Shown here piece after piece: positions 1-10,267 of a stretch of 64,000 bases of DNA; the stretch's first letter is position 1, and each line of letters opens with the position of its first letter. Origin of the DNA: Spinacia oleracea (lineage: Eukaryota; Streptophyta; Magnoliopsida; Caryophyllales; Amaranthaceae); assembly GCF_020520425.1 (NCBI RefSeq), contig NC_079492.1, positions 64,037,671 through 64,101,670 of the forward strand. Direction: 5' to 3'. The position numbers and the translations under genes were made by a program. Below the pieces are notes generated by a model that did no database searches, was not told the DNA's origin, and worked only from the letters and a program-made list of their open reading frames with translations.

Positions 1-481
1 ATGAAGCCAAACTTATTGACTGCTTCATCAAATCGTTTATTCCAACTCCTTGATGCTTGCTTTAATCCATATATGGGCTTCTTAAGCTTGCATACCTTTC
101 CTTGGTTCTTTTGATCGACAAAACCTTCCGGATGTGTCATAAACACATTCTCTTCAAGAACACCATTCAAGAAAGAAGTTTTGACATCCATTTGCCATAT
201 TTCATAGTCATGAAACGCGACAATCGCAAGGATTATCCGAATAGACTTAAGCATCGCGACTGGAGAAAAGGTTTCATCGTAGTCAACGCCGTGAACTTGC
301 CTGTAACCTTTTGCTACCAATCTAGCTTTGTATATGTATACAATTCAATCTTTGTCTTTCTTCAATTTGAAGACCCATTTGCATCCGATAGGTGTGAACC
401 CATCCGTCAAATTCGTATGGAGTCTTTTCAACAGCTTTTAACGGAGCACGATTCAGTGTGAGTGCTGCTGTTTGCAACGCA
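1..481 (-). pseudogene. Copia A, 3' fragment: integrase tail fused to reverse transcriptase
   Basis: Read on the minus strand, this encodes the end of a Ty1/copia integrase (motif NRAPLKAVEKTPYE near 425-475) running directly into the reverse transcriptase. RT landmarks are ARLVAKGYRQVHGVDYDETF, QMDVKTSFLNGV, FMTHPEGF and YGLKQASRSW. Compared with the fuller copy at 5837-8389, about 600 bases between integrase and RT are missing, and the reading frame shifts at the join. The element continues beyond the left end of the window. Its other half starts at 13415, on the far side of the CACTA insertion. It is non-functional. Confidence 0.9.
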
Positions 482-510
482 TACTACTACAAAATAGGTT
501 TATAGCAACG
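482..510 (+). repeat. CACTA left terminal inverted repeat
   Basis: These 29 bp match the inverted right end (13386-13414) at 25 of 29 positions. The first base is T where a CACTA terminus should have C. Copia A sequence resumes immediately outside, but lacks a few bases that the intact copy at 6270-6290 has. This suggests a small deletion took the terminal base and the target duplication. Confidence 0.85.
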
Positions 511-990
511 GCAATAAACTGTTACCATAGACCAATAAACCGTTGTAATAGGTCTATAGCAACAGTTTAAAAACCGTTACCAATAGGGGGCGTTGCTATA
601 AGTCTATGGTAACAGTTTCCCGAATTTAGGCAACACTTATGATAAACCGTTGCCATAAATATCTAAGGCAACGCTTTTTATAGGCAACACTTTTAACCTA
701 TGGCAACAATTATTCAACAACTTAAGCCAACATTTACACGTTTAAAGCAACAATTTTTGCCAACTTAAGGCAACACTTATTAGTTTGGTTTTGATAGAAG
801 TTTAAAAAACTAAGGCAACACTTTCTTATACTTATGGTAATGCATCCAATTGTATTTATAGCAACGCTTTCTATTGAGTGTATGACAACGCTTTTATTTT
901 TTGTTTTTTTTATTATGACAACACTTTCATTTGAGTTTGTGTCAACGCTTTCAATTGGTTTAACGCTTCATTCTCAAATGGATTTAGTTA
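495..990. repeat. CACTA left subterminal repeats (GCAACGCTTT / GGCAACACTT type)
   Basis: More than a dozen copies of GCAAC-core motifs in both orientations (GGCAACACTT, GCAACGCTTT, CCGTTGCCAT, GCAACAG) occur in 500 bp. Subterminal arrays of this kind bind the TNPA-type protein in En/Spm elements. That role is inferred here from position and repetition. Confidence 0.75.
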
Positions 991-1422
991 TCCATATATA
1001 TTTAATGAATATGAACTGCATATAGTAAGATTTTCATAACAAATAGGTTCAAAAATGTATACATTTCAAATAGCTTAATTTCTTAAGCATAATATCTATT
1101 ACAACATGTCTGAATAGTAAAAGAAAAACATATAGGCTCTAAAACTAAATCCATTAAAATAAAATAAAAAAAATCTTGCAATCACGGTCTGATTACTCTA
1201 TTTTTTAAAACCTATCTACTATGTAATACTTATTTGCCAAAAATCCTATAAATCTTCACATATTTAAAGTAGCTTGTATTCTTGCATATATGCACCATCC
1301 TGCACAACAAACAAATCAAGTGCAACATTTCATAAGAAACTTACTATCAAGAATAAAATCAAAATACTGAAGAAGAAAAAAGAAGTTGAAAATGAATGAC
1401 TAAAGCCAAGAATTTGAGCAGA
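991..1422. other. AT-rich CACTA interior, nothing recognised
   Basis: AT-rich sequence between the left subterminal array and the first exon-like block. I see no open frame, repeat or RNA gene that I can support. Confidence 0.5.
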
Positions 1423-1528
1423 TTAAGTAGATCTGTTGATATGCCACTTAAAACCTGAATTACCATCGCGTGCATATGCCACTTCAAGTACATGTTTCAG
1501 TTGATCAATCTCAAATGACTTCTTCATG
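1423..1528 (-). pseudogene. Exon-like block (last exon of an unrecognised gene) carried by the CACTA
   Basis: On the minus strand an AG acceptor (1529-1530) is followed by 34 open codons and a TAA stop (1423-1425). The peptide includes FEIDQLKHVLEVAYARDG. A second copy of the LKHxLEVA segment occurs on the same strand at about 2795-2822, next to a different flank. The repeated coding-like segment with a splice site suggests captured or duplicated exon sequence. I do not recognise the family. Confidence 0.35.
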
Positions 1529-2438
1529 CTACAGAAAATATATAAAAAAGACAACTTCAAGTTCTTGACTTATGGAAGACATCTTATATGTATATGTAAT
1601 TGCAAAGTAATTTTAATTACTAAAATTTGTAATTGATATCAGCTTAATTGCAAAGTAATTTTAATTACATATATTGATATCAGCTTAATTGCAAAGTTAT
1701 TTTAATTACTAAAGAACTTGAAGTTTCTAGTATATGCTTGGTATAAAGTTATATGCGGAACAATATGAAAAAAGACAACCCTAAAAAAGATTTATGTATC
1801 CATTTTTGCTGCCATTCCTGGGTTCCCAATCCCTGACATCTCCCCGCTTCTCCCCTCATAAAGTCATGAAAATGTAAAGTAAAGAGAAAACGATATGGTT
1901 CATTTTTTATCAAAAAGAAAGAATCGTGATGAATCTATCGGAAAAAAGAGAGATCGTATATGTCAGTGAGATATGATCATCATTCCAACACCCTCCAATT
2001 TAAATTCCACCCAATAAAGTTCAATTTAATTAACAAGAAAAAAGAGAGGGAAACTGAAGATGAACCCTAATCTATACTGATCGAGTATAAAAAAAAAAAT
2101 TAATACAAAAACTATAAACATATTTATTTATCTAAACCTAATACCAAGCACAGAGTATTATTCTTTATAAGAGTAAGAATTGAAGATAGAAGATTATAGT
2201 AGGATCCCCTCCTCGAAAGAGGTAAAATAAATCTAATCCTAATACTTATGTAATGAAAAAATTAATTGTGCCAATCAAGTAATCAATTCCCATGAATTAA
2301 AACACAGATTCAAGGGGTTTTTTAAAAAACAAATTCAAGGGTTTTGATCTCATAAAAAGAGAAATAATTTAGAAATCGGTGTAGTTTATTGGAATTGGAA
2401 GAATAAGTTAAAAGTGCAGGTAAACTAAGATGGAGTAC

Positions 2439-2504
2439 CGCTAAAATGGTGTTGCAGAAGGTGCAGTGAACATAGCAGACGCGCTCTGAAGTACTGAACT
2501 CCAT
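2439..2504 (-). pseudogene. YABBY transcription factor, first coding exon only (captured fragment)
   Basis: On the minus strand an ATG (2502-2504) opens 22 codons containing ERVCYVHCTFCNTILA. This is the start of the C2C2 zinc finger that defines YABBY proteins, with both cysteines of the first knuckle (CxxC). YAB2/YAB5 types have the same ERVCYV(H/Q)C start. The frame ends at a GT (2437-2438) exactly where the conserved ILAV motif would be split by an intron. A CT-rich stretch upstream (rc of 2590-2665) resembles a plant 5' UTR. No second zinc-finger half and no YABBY (HMG-like) domain lies nearby, so this cannot make a working factor. It lies inside the CACTA on the same strand as the SKP1 fragment. 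Confidence 0.85.
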
Positions 2505-2589
2505 TGATATCTCTGATTTTTTTTTGGTCATTTTAAATAAATAGACAACAAAAATACAAATTTCTTTACTTCTTCAATTTATTTGATCA

Positions 2590-2665
2590 ATCTTAGAGAG
2601 ACAAAGGGGGGAAAGAGATAGAGAAAAAAAAGAAGAAAGAGAAAGAGGAAGAAAGAGAGATAATG
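2590..2665 (-). promoter_or_regulatory. Probable captured 5' UTR/promoter-proximal DNA of the YABBY fragment
   Basis: The plus strand is almost purely GA (GAGAAAGAGGAAGAAAGAGAG). The minus strand therefore reads as a CT-rich tract 90-160 bp upstream of the YABBY ATG. CT-rich leaders are common in plant genes. The role is inference. Confidence 0.3.
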
Positions 2666-3229
2666 TAATGAAAATGAGTAGTAATTAGCTATAACACACT
2701 ATAGTCCATAAAGATTATGGTCGGTTGGGAAAGGATGAAACAAAGTGGGAGGGAGTCGTACGATTGAGCTTATTGTTCAGATAAGGGAATTTCATAGCTA
2801 GCCACTTCAAGTGCATGTTTCAGCATATACTAAAGAACTTGAATTCATGGAGTAAACAGAAAAAGGTAAAAAACGGACTTACCGGTATACCAAAGGCCCA
2901 AGATTTAGCAGCAACAGCTACTGCCTTATTCGAACCATTCATCCCTCAACCATCCTCACTATATACTCCAAGGAAGTATGCACTAAGAAACCACCCTGCA
3001 TCATATACACATTACTAACGATAATTCAACTAATTTAGATAATTACTCCTCAAAATCATTACCCTAAGAGCCTCACACAGGTGTTATGTACACTTAGTTA
3101 CCTGGGTATACATATTTCACCAAAGTCATTGGTTTCGCGGTGTATGATGCCGCGGGCTCAAGTGGAGGAAGGAGGTCGGAAAGGCTTAATATAACCTTAG
3201 TAGTGAATGGCTGTTGCAATGAAGTTGGA

Positions 3230-3427
3230 TCATTCAAAGGCCCACTGGTTCTCCTTCCTAATCTCCGCCTCCTCTTCCTCGGTGAAGTCGTTCTTGATAT
3301 GGAAGATCTTCCTGATCTCCTCCGGGGTTTTTCCTTTGATCATATCGGCTACGGTTTGGTAGTTTAAGTCCAGCCAACTCTTGATGTCCAGGTAATTAGC
3401 AGCCAAGATCAGGTCGAACAGGGTATT
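3230..3427 (-). pseudogene. SKP1-like (ASK) protein, last exon only (captured fragment)
   Basis: On the minus strand, AG acceptor 3428-3429 is followed by 65 open codons and a TGA (3230-3232). The peptide starts [18 protein letters not shown], continues [19 protein letters not shown] and [17 protein letters not shown], and ends NQWAFE. This is the complete C-terminal Skp1 domain of plant SKP1/ASK proteins, which links cullin to F-box proteins in SCF ubiquitin ligases. Plant SKP1 genes end with the same WAFE residues. The N-terminal BTB/POZ-like half (first exon) is not found in the following kilobase. The exon is free of stops, so capture may be fairly recent or under little decay. It lies inside the CACTA element. 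Confidence 0.9.
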
Positions 3428-3885
3428 CTGGTCAAATTAAATCGTCAAAAATTAGGGTCAAATCAAATCAATAGAATGAAATGCAAATATTTCTACTAAA
3501 ATTCAAACGAACGCATTGTAATAAACTTGGCACCAGATTATAATTACTGATCAAAAACACAAAAACAAACATGCCCAGATTCAATTTCAACGTAAAATGC
3601 TAAAAAGATCAACTAAGAATGCAGACAGAGCATTCATTTCAAACAACACTCCATCCAGACAGAACATCCATTTCAAACAACTCCCATCCATCCATCCATC
3701 AGGACCGTCCCTGAGCCAACAACTCTAAACATAACCCTAATCAATCATTAGACCTTGGCTTATCACTACGCGATGGTAATTCCTATTGGCTTTGTGGGTG
3801 CCCTTATTTATATCCTCTTTACTCTAACTACTTAAAGATGTGTATCTACAAGAATCAGAGTACTAATGCCAAAATCATATATTAC

Positions 3886-4054
3886 CTTGGATGGAGCTCT
3901 TCTGATCTATATCAAGACTTAAATCGAACAATGTCTCGTGACTCTCGTCTCTAACTTTGACAATCTCACGCCTCAGGCACTTTGTTTCATTTGTCAATAT
4001 ACCCTGCATTTGTGTCTTTCCATTAGTAACCATGAAATAATTTGCAATATATTG
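3886..4054 (-). pseudogene. Unrecognised exon-like block, downstream of the pair
   Basis: Read on the minus strand, 169 nt are open from an AG acceptor (4055-4056) to a GT donor (3884-3885, context AAG|GTAATA). The peptide includes [31 protein letters not shown] and [10 protein letters not shown]. It is in phase with the candidate exon at 4393-4459. I do not recognise the gene. It ends in phase 1, so it does not join the SKP1 exon, which starts in phase 0. Confidence 0.4.
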
Positions 4055-4392
4055 CTGCAGTACAAATCAGCGATTAGGAGCATGATAAATCAGCCGAATT
4101 TATCAAAAGCTATAAAAAAATATTGCTGGAAGTCTGAAACAACCATCGCCCCACTCGATACAAGTCGTGTAGATGCAGGGTCTAGAGGACTCGAGACATA
4201 AAATAGTGCATAGCCTTGCCTTAATTAGTCTAAGATTTGTACAAATGTCTCCAAAAGATTACCCACATGAATATGATAACAATCTAACATGCAAAGTAGA
4301 AAGCTAATCATGCAACAAGAGACCTCAACTACTGGAAAAAAGAAGATGAGAAAAGCTCGATAAAGGACTCAAATAGTTATAGGTAGTCCAAC

Positions 4393-4459
4393 CTGAATTT
4401 TTTTATGAACCCAAGTAACAAGAGGTTTCTTCTGTACACCATTGGCAATGCCATTCCAG
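4393..4459 (-). pseudogene. Unrecognised exon-like block, upstream of the pair
   Basis: On the minus strand 67 nt lie between an AG (4460-4461) and a GT (4391-4392, context CAG|GTTGG). The open frame includes GIANGVQKKPLVTWVHKKIQ and ends in phase 0, matching the open frame of the next block at 3886-4054. Consistent frame, splice sites and strand suggest a captured fragment of a host gene. Confidence 0.35.
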
Positions 4460-4638
4460 CTACATTACAGAAGGGAGAAGCTGCAGCATTTGCATTTTAT
4501 TGATAACTAGCAGAAAAATAAACTAATTTATCCAACACAACTTCTTACTAGGCTTACATTAAACATCCAACTTTCATTCCAATTGATTTCAGTGATAATG
4601 TACTCCGTATTTCATAACAAACTCAGTAAGAGTGTATC

Positions 4639-5149
4639 TGAAGGAAATAATGCCCTTGGTCCAAGTATGCATTCTATGTTAAGTCTAATAAATGCGGTTC
4701 AGTATTAATTAACAAGTTAATAATTCAGTGAGATCAAGTGAGCTGAATGCCTAGCTAGAGGCCGCTTCAGTTCAAGTGGAATTAATGATATTAATCCACA
4801 GCTTACTCTTGACTGAACCCGTAGGGTCACACAAATAGTACGTAAACGGATCAAGTATTTAATGGCATTAAATACTCCATCTATGGATATTCGGAATCGA
4901 CGGATCTTGGTTTCAGTGGGAGCTGAGATCGTCACAGGCAAGAAATGAATACTTCGGAAACGATGATATTGCCGGAAACGGAAATATGGATCGTATCGGA
5001 AATATAAATATTATCCAAGTCGTAGATGTTGCCGGAAACGGAAACATGGTACGTATCGGAAAATAATATCGGAAATGGAAATATTGCCAGAATCGGAAAT
5101 ATTGCCGGAAACGGAAATATTGTCAGAATCGGAAATATTATCGGAATCG
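4639..5149 (+). repeat. Copia B 5' LTR, truncated
   Basis: It matches the first 500 or so bases of the 3' LTR (9255 onward). It breaks off after TCGGAATCG at 5149, joining gag sequence. The R and U5 parts and the primer-binding site are missing. Confidence 0.92.
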
Positions 5150-5815
5150 CAGCAGGACAAGTCCACATCAAGCTGTCTTTATTGTGATGGAATAGGCCAT
5201 TACAAAAGAGAATGTCCAAAGCTAAAGGAAGATCAGAAGAACGGAACAGTCGTTCCATCTTCAGGTATTCTCGTTATAGACTGTTTACTTGCTAATTCAA
5301 CTTCTTGGGTATTAGATACAGGTTGTGGCTCACACTTATGTTCCAATCCACAGGGACTAAGAAGAAGTAGAAAGTTAAGCAAGGGTGAAGTCGACCTACG
5401 AGTGGGAAATGGAGCACGGATTGCTGCATTAGCTGTAGGAACTTACTTTTTGTCGTTGCCCTCCGGGCTAGTTTTGGAACTGGAAGAATGTTTCCATGTT
5501 CCAAGTCTTACTAAAAACATTATTTCAGTTTCTTGCTTAGATGCTAAGGGATTTTCCTTTTTAATAAAAGACAATAGTTGTTCGTTTTATTTTAAAGAGA
5601 TGTTTTATGGATCTGCTAGATTAGTCAATGGACTTTATTTATTAGATCACGACAAACAAGTATATAACATAAATACCAAAAAGGCGAAAAAGGATGATTC
5701 AGATCTCACCTATCTGTGGCATTGTCGATTAGGCCATATAAACTTGAAACGCTTAGAAAGACTTCAAAAGGAAGGAATTCTACAACCATTTTACTTAGAG
5801 GATTATGGTAAATGA
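5150..5815 (+). pseudogene. Copia B gag zinc knuckle, protease and GAG-pre-integrase segment
   Basis: The gag part survives only from the CCHC knuckle (CLYCDGIGHYKREC, intact). The aspartic protease follows, with WVLDTGCGSHLC. The pre-integrase region has LWHCRLGHINLKRL, supplying the two histidines of the integrase HHCC zinc finger. The frame ends at TGA 5813-5815, where related copies have a cysteine codon (K-C-E-S-C). This is a nonsense change in the first cysteine of the HHCC motif. The open frame runs back through the 5' LTR to an ATG at 5075, but that start is an artefact of the LTR-gag join. Confidence 0.9.
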
Positions 5816-7183
5816 GAATCATGTTTACTTGGAAAAATGACAAAGCAAACTTTCTCTAAAGTTGGAGAAAGAGCAAATGAACTATTGGGTTTAATCCATA
5901 CAGATGTATGTGGACCAATGAGTACAAATGCTAGAGGTGGTTTCAGCTACTTTATCACTTTCACTGATGACTTCAGTAGGTGTGGTTATGTCTACCTAAT
6001 GAAGCATAAGTCTAAATCCTTTGACAAATTCAAGGAATTTCAGAGTGAAGTAGAGAATAAATTAGGCAAGAAGATTAAGGCACTGCGGTCTGATAGAGGT
6101 GGTGAATATCTGAGCTATGAATTTGATGACCATCTGAAAGAATGTGGAATTCTATCAGAATTGACTCCTCCTGGAACACCACAATGGAACGGTGTGTCGG
6201 AACGGAGGAACAGAACCTTGCTAGACATGGTCAGGTCAATGATGGGTCAGGCCGAACTTCCATTAGAATTTTGGGGACATGCACTAAATACAGCTGCACT
6301 CACTATAAATAGAGCTCCGTCTAAAGCTGTCGAAAAGACTCCATACGAATTATGGTTTGGAAAGCCTCCAAATGTGTCTTTTCTTAAGATTTGGGGATGT
6401 GAAGTATACGTCAAACGATTAATTTCAGACAAACTTCATCTAAAATCTGACAAATGTATCCTTGTGGGCTATCCAAAGGAAACAAAGGGGTATTACTTCT
6501 ACAATACATCTGAGAACAAGGTGTTTGTTGCTCGAGATGGTGTCTTTTTGGAGAAAGATCACATTTCCAAAATGACAAGTGGGAGAAAAGTAGACCTCGA
6601 AGAAATTCGAGTCGAACAACAAACTCTAGAGAATGCTCAAGATGACATTCAGGATGAAACTCAGAGATCTTTAGAAGAATCTGGTGAGAATCATGGTCAA
6701 ACTAGAAATGTTACCCCGCGTAGATCGCAAAGATATAGATCTCAACCGGAAAGGTACTTAGGTATTTTGACGAACGAGAGCTATGACGTTCTATTACTTG
6801 AAAGTGATGAACCTGCGACTTACAAACAAGCTATGACGAGCCCTAGCTCCAAGCAATGGCAAGAAGCCATGCAATCTGAATTAGACTCCATGTCTGAAAA
6901 CCAAGTATGGGATTTGGTCGATTTGCCAGATGGCTACCAAGCCATTGGAAGCAAATGGGTTTTCAAACTGAAAAAGGACAAGGATGGGAAACTTGAAGTT
7001 TTCAAAGCTAGATTGGTCGCAAAAGGTTACAGGCAAGTCCACGGTGTGGATTACGATGAAACCTTTTCACCAGTTGCAATGCTAAAGTCTATTCGGATAA
7101 TGTTAGCAATCGCTGCATATTACGATTACGAAATATGGCAGATGGATGTCAAAACTGCTTTCTTAAACGGCGTTTTAACATAA
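5816..7183 (+). pseudogene. Copia B integrase core and N-terminal reverse transcriptase
   Basis: Same frame as the preceding segment. The integrase core keeps all three acidic residues: HTDVCGPM, RSDRGGEY and NGVSERRNRT. After the GKPPNVSFLKIWGC region the RT begins (QWQEAMQSELDSM, GSKWVFKLKKDKDG, KARLVAKGYRQVHG, QMDVKTAFLNGVL). It stops at TAA 7181-7183, where related copies have a sense codon before VFMTQPEGF. Integrase would insert the cDNA and RT would copy the RNA if the frame were unbroken. Confidence 0.92.
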
Positions 7184-8389
7184 ACTGTGTTTATGACACA
7201 GCCTGAAGGTTTTGAGGATCCAAACAATGCTAAAAAGGTATGCAAGCTAAAGAAGTCAATCTACGGATTGAAGCAGGCATCCAGGAGCTGGAATATACGT
7301 TTTGATGAAGCAGTCAGTGACTTTGGTTTCATCAAGAACGCAGACGAATCTTGTGTATACAAGAAGGTCAGTGGGAGAATAATTGCTTTCCTAGTACTAT
7401 ATGTCGACGACATATTACTTATCGGAAATGACATTCCTATGTTGAACTCTGTCAAGATTTGGCTTGGGAAATGTTTTTCGATGAAGGATCTAGGAGAAGC
7501 ACAGTACATATTGGGCATCAAGATTAACAGAGAGAGATCTAAAAGGATGATTGGACTTAGTCAAAGCACTTATATCAATAAGGTGCTTGATAGGTTCAAG
7601 ATGGCGGACTCCAAGCGAGGCTACCTACCCATGTCTCATGGAATAACTCTAAGCAAGACTCAGTGCCCAAAAACACTTGATGAGCGTAGACGAATGAATG
7701 GGATTCCATATGCATCATTGATTGGTTCAATAATGTATGCTATGATATGTACACACCCAGATGTTGCGTACGTACTCAGTGCTACGAGCAGATACCAGTC
7801 AGACCCAGGAGAGGCGCATTGGACTGCTGCCAAGAATATTCTGAAGTACCTGAAAAGGCACAAAGATGACTTCCTGGTCTATGGTGGAGATGATGAATTA
7901 ATTGTTAAAGGCTATACGGACGCAAGTTTCCAAACCGACAAAGATGATTTCAGATCACAGTCTGGGTTTGTCTTCTGCCTCAACGGAGGAGCAGTAAGCT
8001 GGAAAAGTGCTAAGCAAAGCACCATTGCGGATTCTACAACTGAAGCGGAGTACATTGCTGCACATGAAGCAGCAAAGGAAGCTATATGGCTAAGGAAGTT
8101 CATAGGTGAACTTGGTGTAGTCCCCTCCATTAAAGGACCAATTGCCCTGTATTGTGACAATAACGGAGCTATTGCACAGGCAAAGGAGCCTAGACACCAC
8201 CAGAGAGTCAAGCATGTACTTCGTAGATTTCACCTTCTACGAGAGTTCGTTGAAAGAAAAGAAGTCGAGATAAGCAAGATTGGAACTGATGACAACATAT
8301 CAGATCCATTGACTAAACCTCTGCCGCAAGCGAAGCACAACTCGAACACTACAGCTATGGGAATCAAGCATATTGGAGAATGGCTTTGA
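7184..8389 (+). pseudogene. Copia B C-terminal reverse transcriptase and RNase H
   Basis: It continues in the same frame after the TAA at 7181-7183. RT has the intact catalytic motif LVLYVDDILLIG and the KSIYGLKQASRSW motif. RNase H follows with GYTDASFQTD, STTEAEYIA, LYCDNNGAIA and KHVLRRFH, so the catalytic acidic residues are present. It ends at TGA 8387-8389. The pol part therefore carries only two nonsense codons in all. Confidence 0.93.
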
Positions 8390-9254
8390 TGTCTCTGTTT
8401 AATGTTTTAAAGTTTTAGAGTTTAAATCTTTGTAAAACATTATTGGTTAATCATTCACAATAAATGAAAAGAATTCATTTTTCCATTTAATTTGTGGTTT
8501 ATTAAATGATGAGTCCCTTCAATTTGACGATATATTCAAGATACACTGTCAGGACCAGTCCTGTGACTAAGAAATGTCTATCAAGTGAACTTGAATGTCA
8601 AAGGTTGAAAATGGTCCCTAGTCGGAGTTTTCTATAAAATTGGACGCATAGAAAACGTTAGACGATTAGAATGCAAGATGACTATTAGTTCTGTTTCTTG
8701 AACTATGTGGACATGGCAATGTCATAATCATTTGCATAGATACTTACTTTGGGAAGACTAGTATCGGACAAGACCTATGAAACTTTACTGTAAGAGATGA
8801 AAATCTGTCATAAGTAAATTTCATTAAAATTATTAGACACTAAATCCTCAATACCTGAGTGATTTGAGATTACTTGTTTGAGAACTGGTTGCTTTGACGT
8901 TGACCAACCGTCGCACCTTAAAAGGAGGCTATAAAGGCAACGCTCAGGTAATCACCTATCAAACGAAGTCTAATCTCAAGATCGCAAGATTGGGATTGTC
9001 CTCCCATAAATCGGGATGAGATGCTTAAAAGTTGTACAAGGCCACTCGGAGAGCTAGAAACTGTGAAATGCATGGCCGTGCTCGGATGAATCATAGGCTA
9101 TGATTATCTGTTTATTTGATCAGTTGAACTCTGAAACCGAGGAACACCTCTGGACATAATAAGGATGACAACTCTTACCTTATGTTCAAGAGCAAGCATC
9201 GAGCGACAAAGGAATTAGGAAATGCACACTTGTCCCTAAGGACAAGTGGGAGAC
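8390..9254 (+). other. Copia B 3' untranslated region with polypurine tract
   Basis: Non-coding stretch between the RNase H stop and the 3' LTR. A purine-rich tract (AAGTGGGAGA, about 9244-9253) lies just before the LTR and would prime second-strand synthesis. Most of this region is nearly identical to the inverted 30006-30768 of copia C, which places both elements in one family at this end. Confidence 0.8.
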
Positions 9255-9564
9255 TGAAGGAAATAATGCCCTTGGTCCAAGTATGCATTCTATGTTAAGT
9301 CTAATAAATGCGGTTCAGTATTAATTAACAAGTTAATAATTCAGTGAGATCAAGTGAGCTGAATGCCTAGCTAGAGGCCGCTTCATTTCAAGTGGAATTA
9401 ATGATATTAATCCACAGCTTACTCTTGACTGAACCCGTAGGGTCACACAAATAGTACGTAAACGGAACAAGTATTTAATGGAATTAAATACTCCATCTAT
9501 GGATATTCGGAATCGACGGATCTTGGTTTCAGTGGGAGCTGAGATCGTCACAGGCAAGAAATGA

Positions 9565-9850
9565 ATACTTCGGAAACGATGATATTGCCGGAAACGGAAA
9601 TATGGATCGTATCGGAAATATAAATATTATCCAAGTCGTAGATGTTGCCGGAAACGGAAACATGGTACGTATCGGAAATGGAAATATTGCCAGAATCGGA
9701 AATATTGCCGGAAACGGAAATATTGTCAGAATCGGAAATATTATCGGAATCGGAAAATAATTCCGGAAACGGAAATATTAAATATTTGTTCGAAACGGAA
9801 ATTGATTCCGGAATCGGAAATATTAAATATTGTTCGTATCGGAAATGAAT
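9565..9850 (+). repeat. CGGAAATATTGCCGGAAAC-type short tandem repeats in the copia LTR (U3)
   Basis: Irregular units of about 17-25 bp built from CGGAAAC/TGGAAATATT are repeated a dozen times upstream of the TATA box. The same array is in the truncated 5' LTR (4960-5149) and inverted in both copia C LTRs (29390-29700, 47205-47510). Upstream repeats in a U3 are often enhancers, which is inferred here. Confidence 0.75.
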
Positions 9851-10259
9851 TCCGGAATCGGGAATTTAATCGGAAGCGTATCGTACGAATTAGCATCGGA
9901 CGAGGCCCGCTAGACGAAGGCCCAGCACGAAGCCAGGCCGTCGCCCAGCGAGCCAACGCACACCAGCGCACGCCAAGCCTCGACCAGGCCCAGCGCAAGG
10001 CCAGGCCCAGCCAAGGCCTTGGGCGCGCGCGCGGAGCACAGCAGTGGGCCGAGCGCTGTGCGCCTAGCGTGGGCCGCAAGGCTTGCGCGGGTGTACGGTG
10101 CTCGTGCAATGCTTGTGCGGGAATCCCGAAGCAATCGGGATTCGAAGTGTGATTAAATCCTAAAACTATTAGATAATGATTATTTAATTAGAGTCCTAGT
10201 AGGGTTATAATTAAATAAATTAGTATCCTAATAGGATTCCAAAACCCTTTCCATAACTC

Positions 10260-10267
10260 TATAAATA
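10260..10267 (+). promoter_or_regulatory. TATA box of the copia B 3' LTR
   Basis: TATAAATA preceded by CTC and followed by a GC-containing stretch, well placed inside the LTR to separate U3 from R. The inverted equivalents in copia C (28996-29003 and in the right LTR) are conserved. Confidence 0.6.

Noticed and set aside
5075-5149. ATG at 5075 as the true start of gag-pol
   Set aside because: It lies in LTR repeats. The frame joins gag only because of the internal deletion.
9741-10152. Arg/Ala-rich frames near the end of copia B
   Set aside because: They lie in the GC-rich part of the 3' LTR and overlap on opposite strands.
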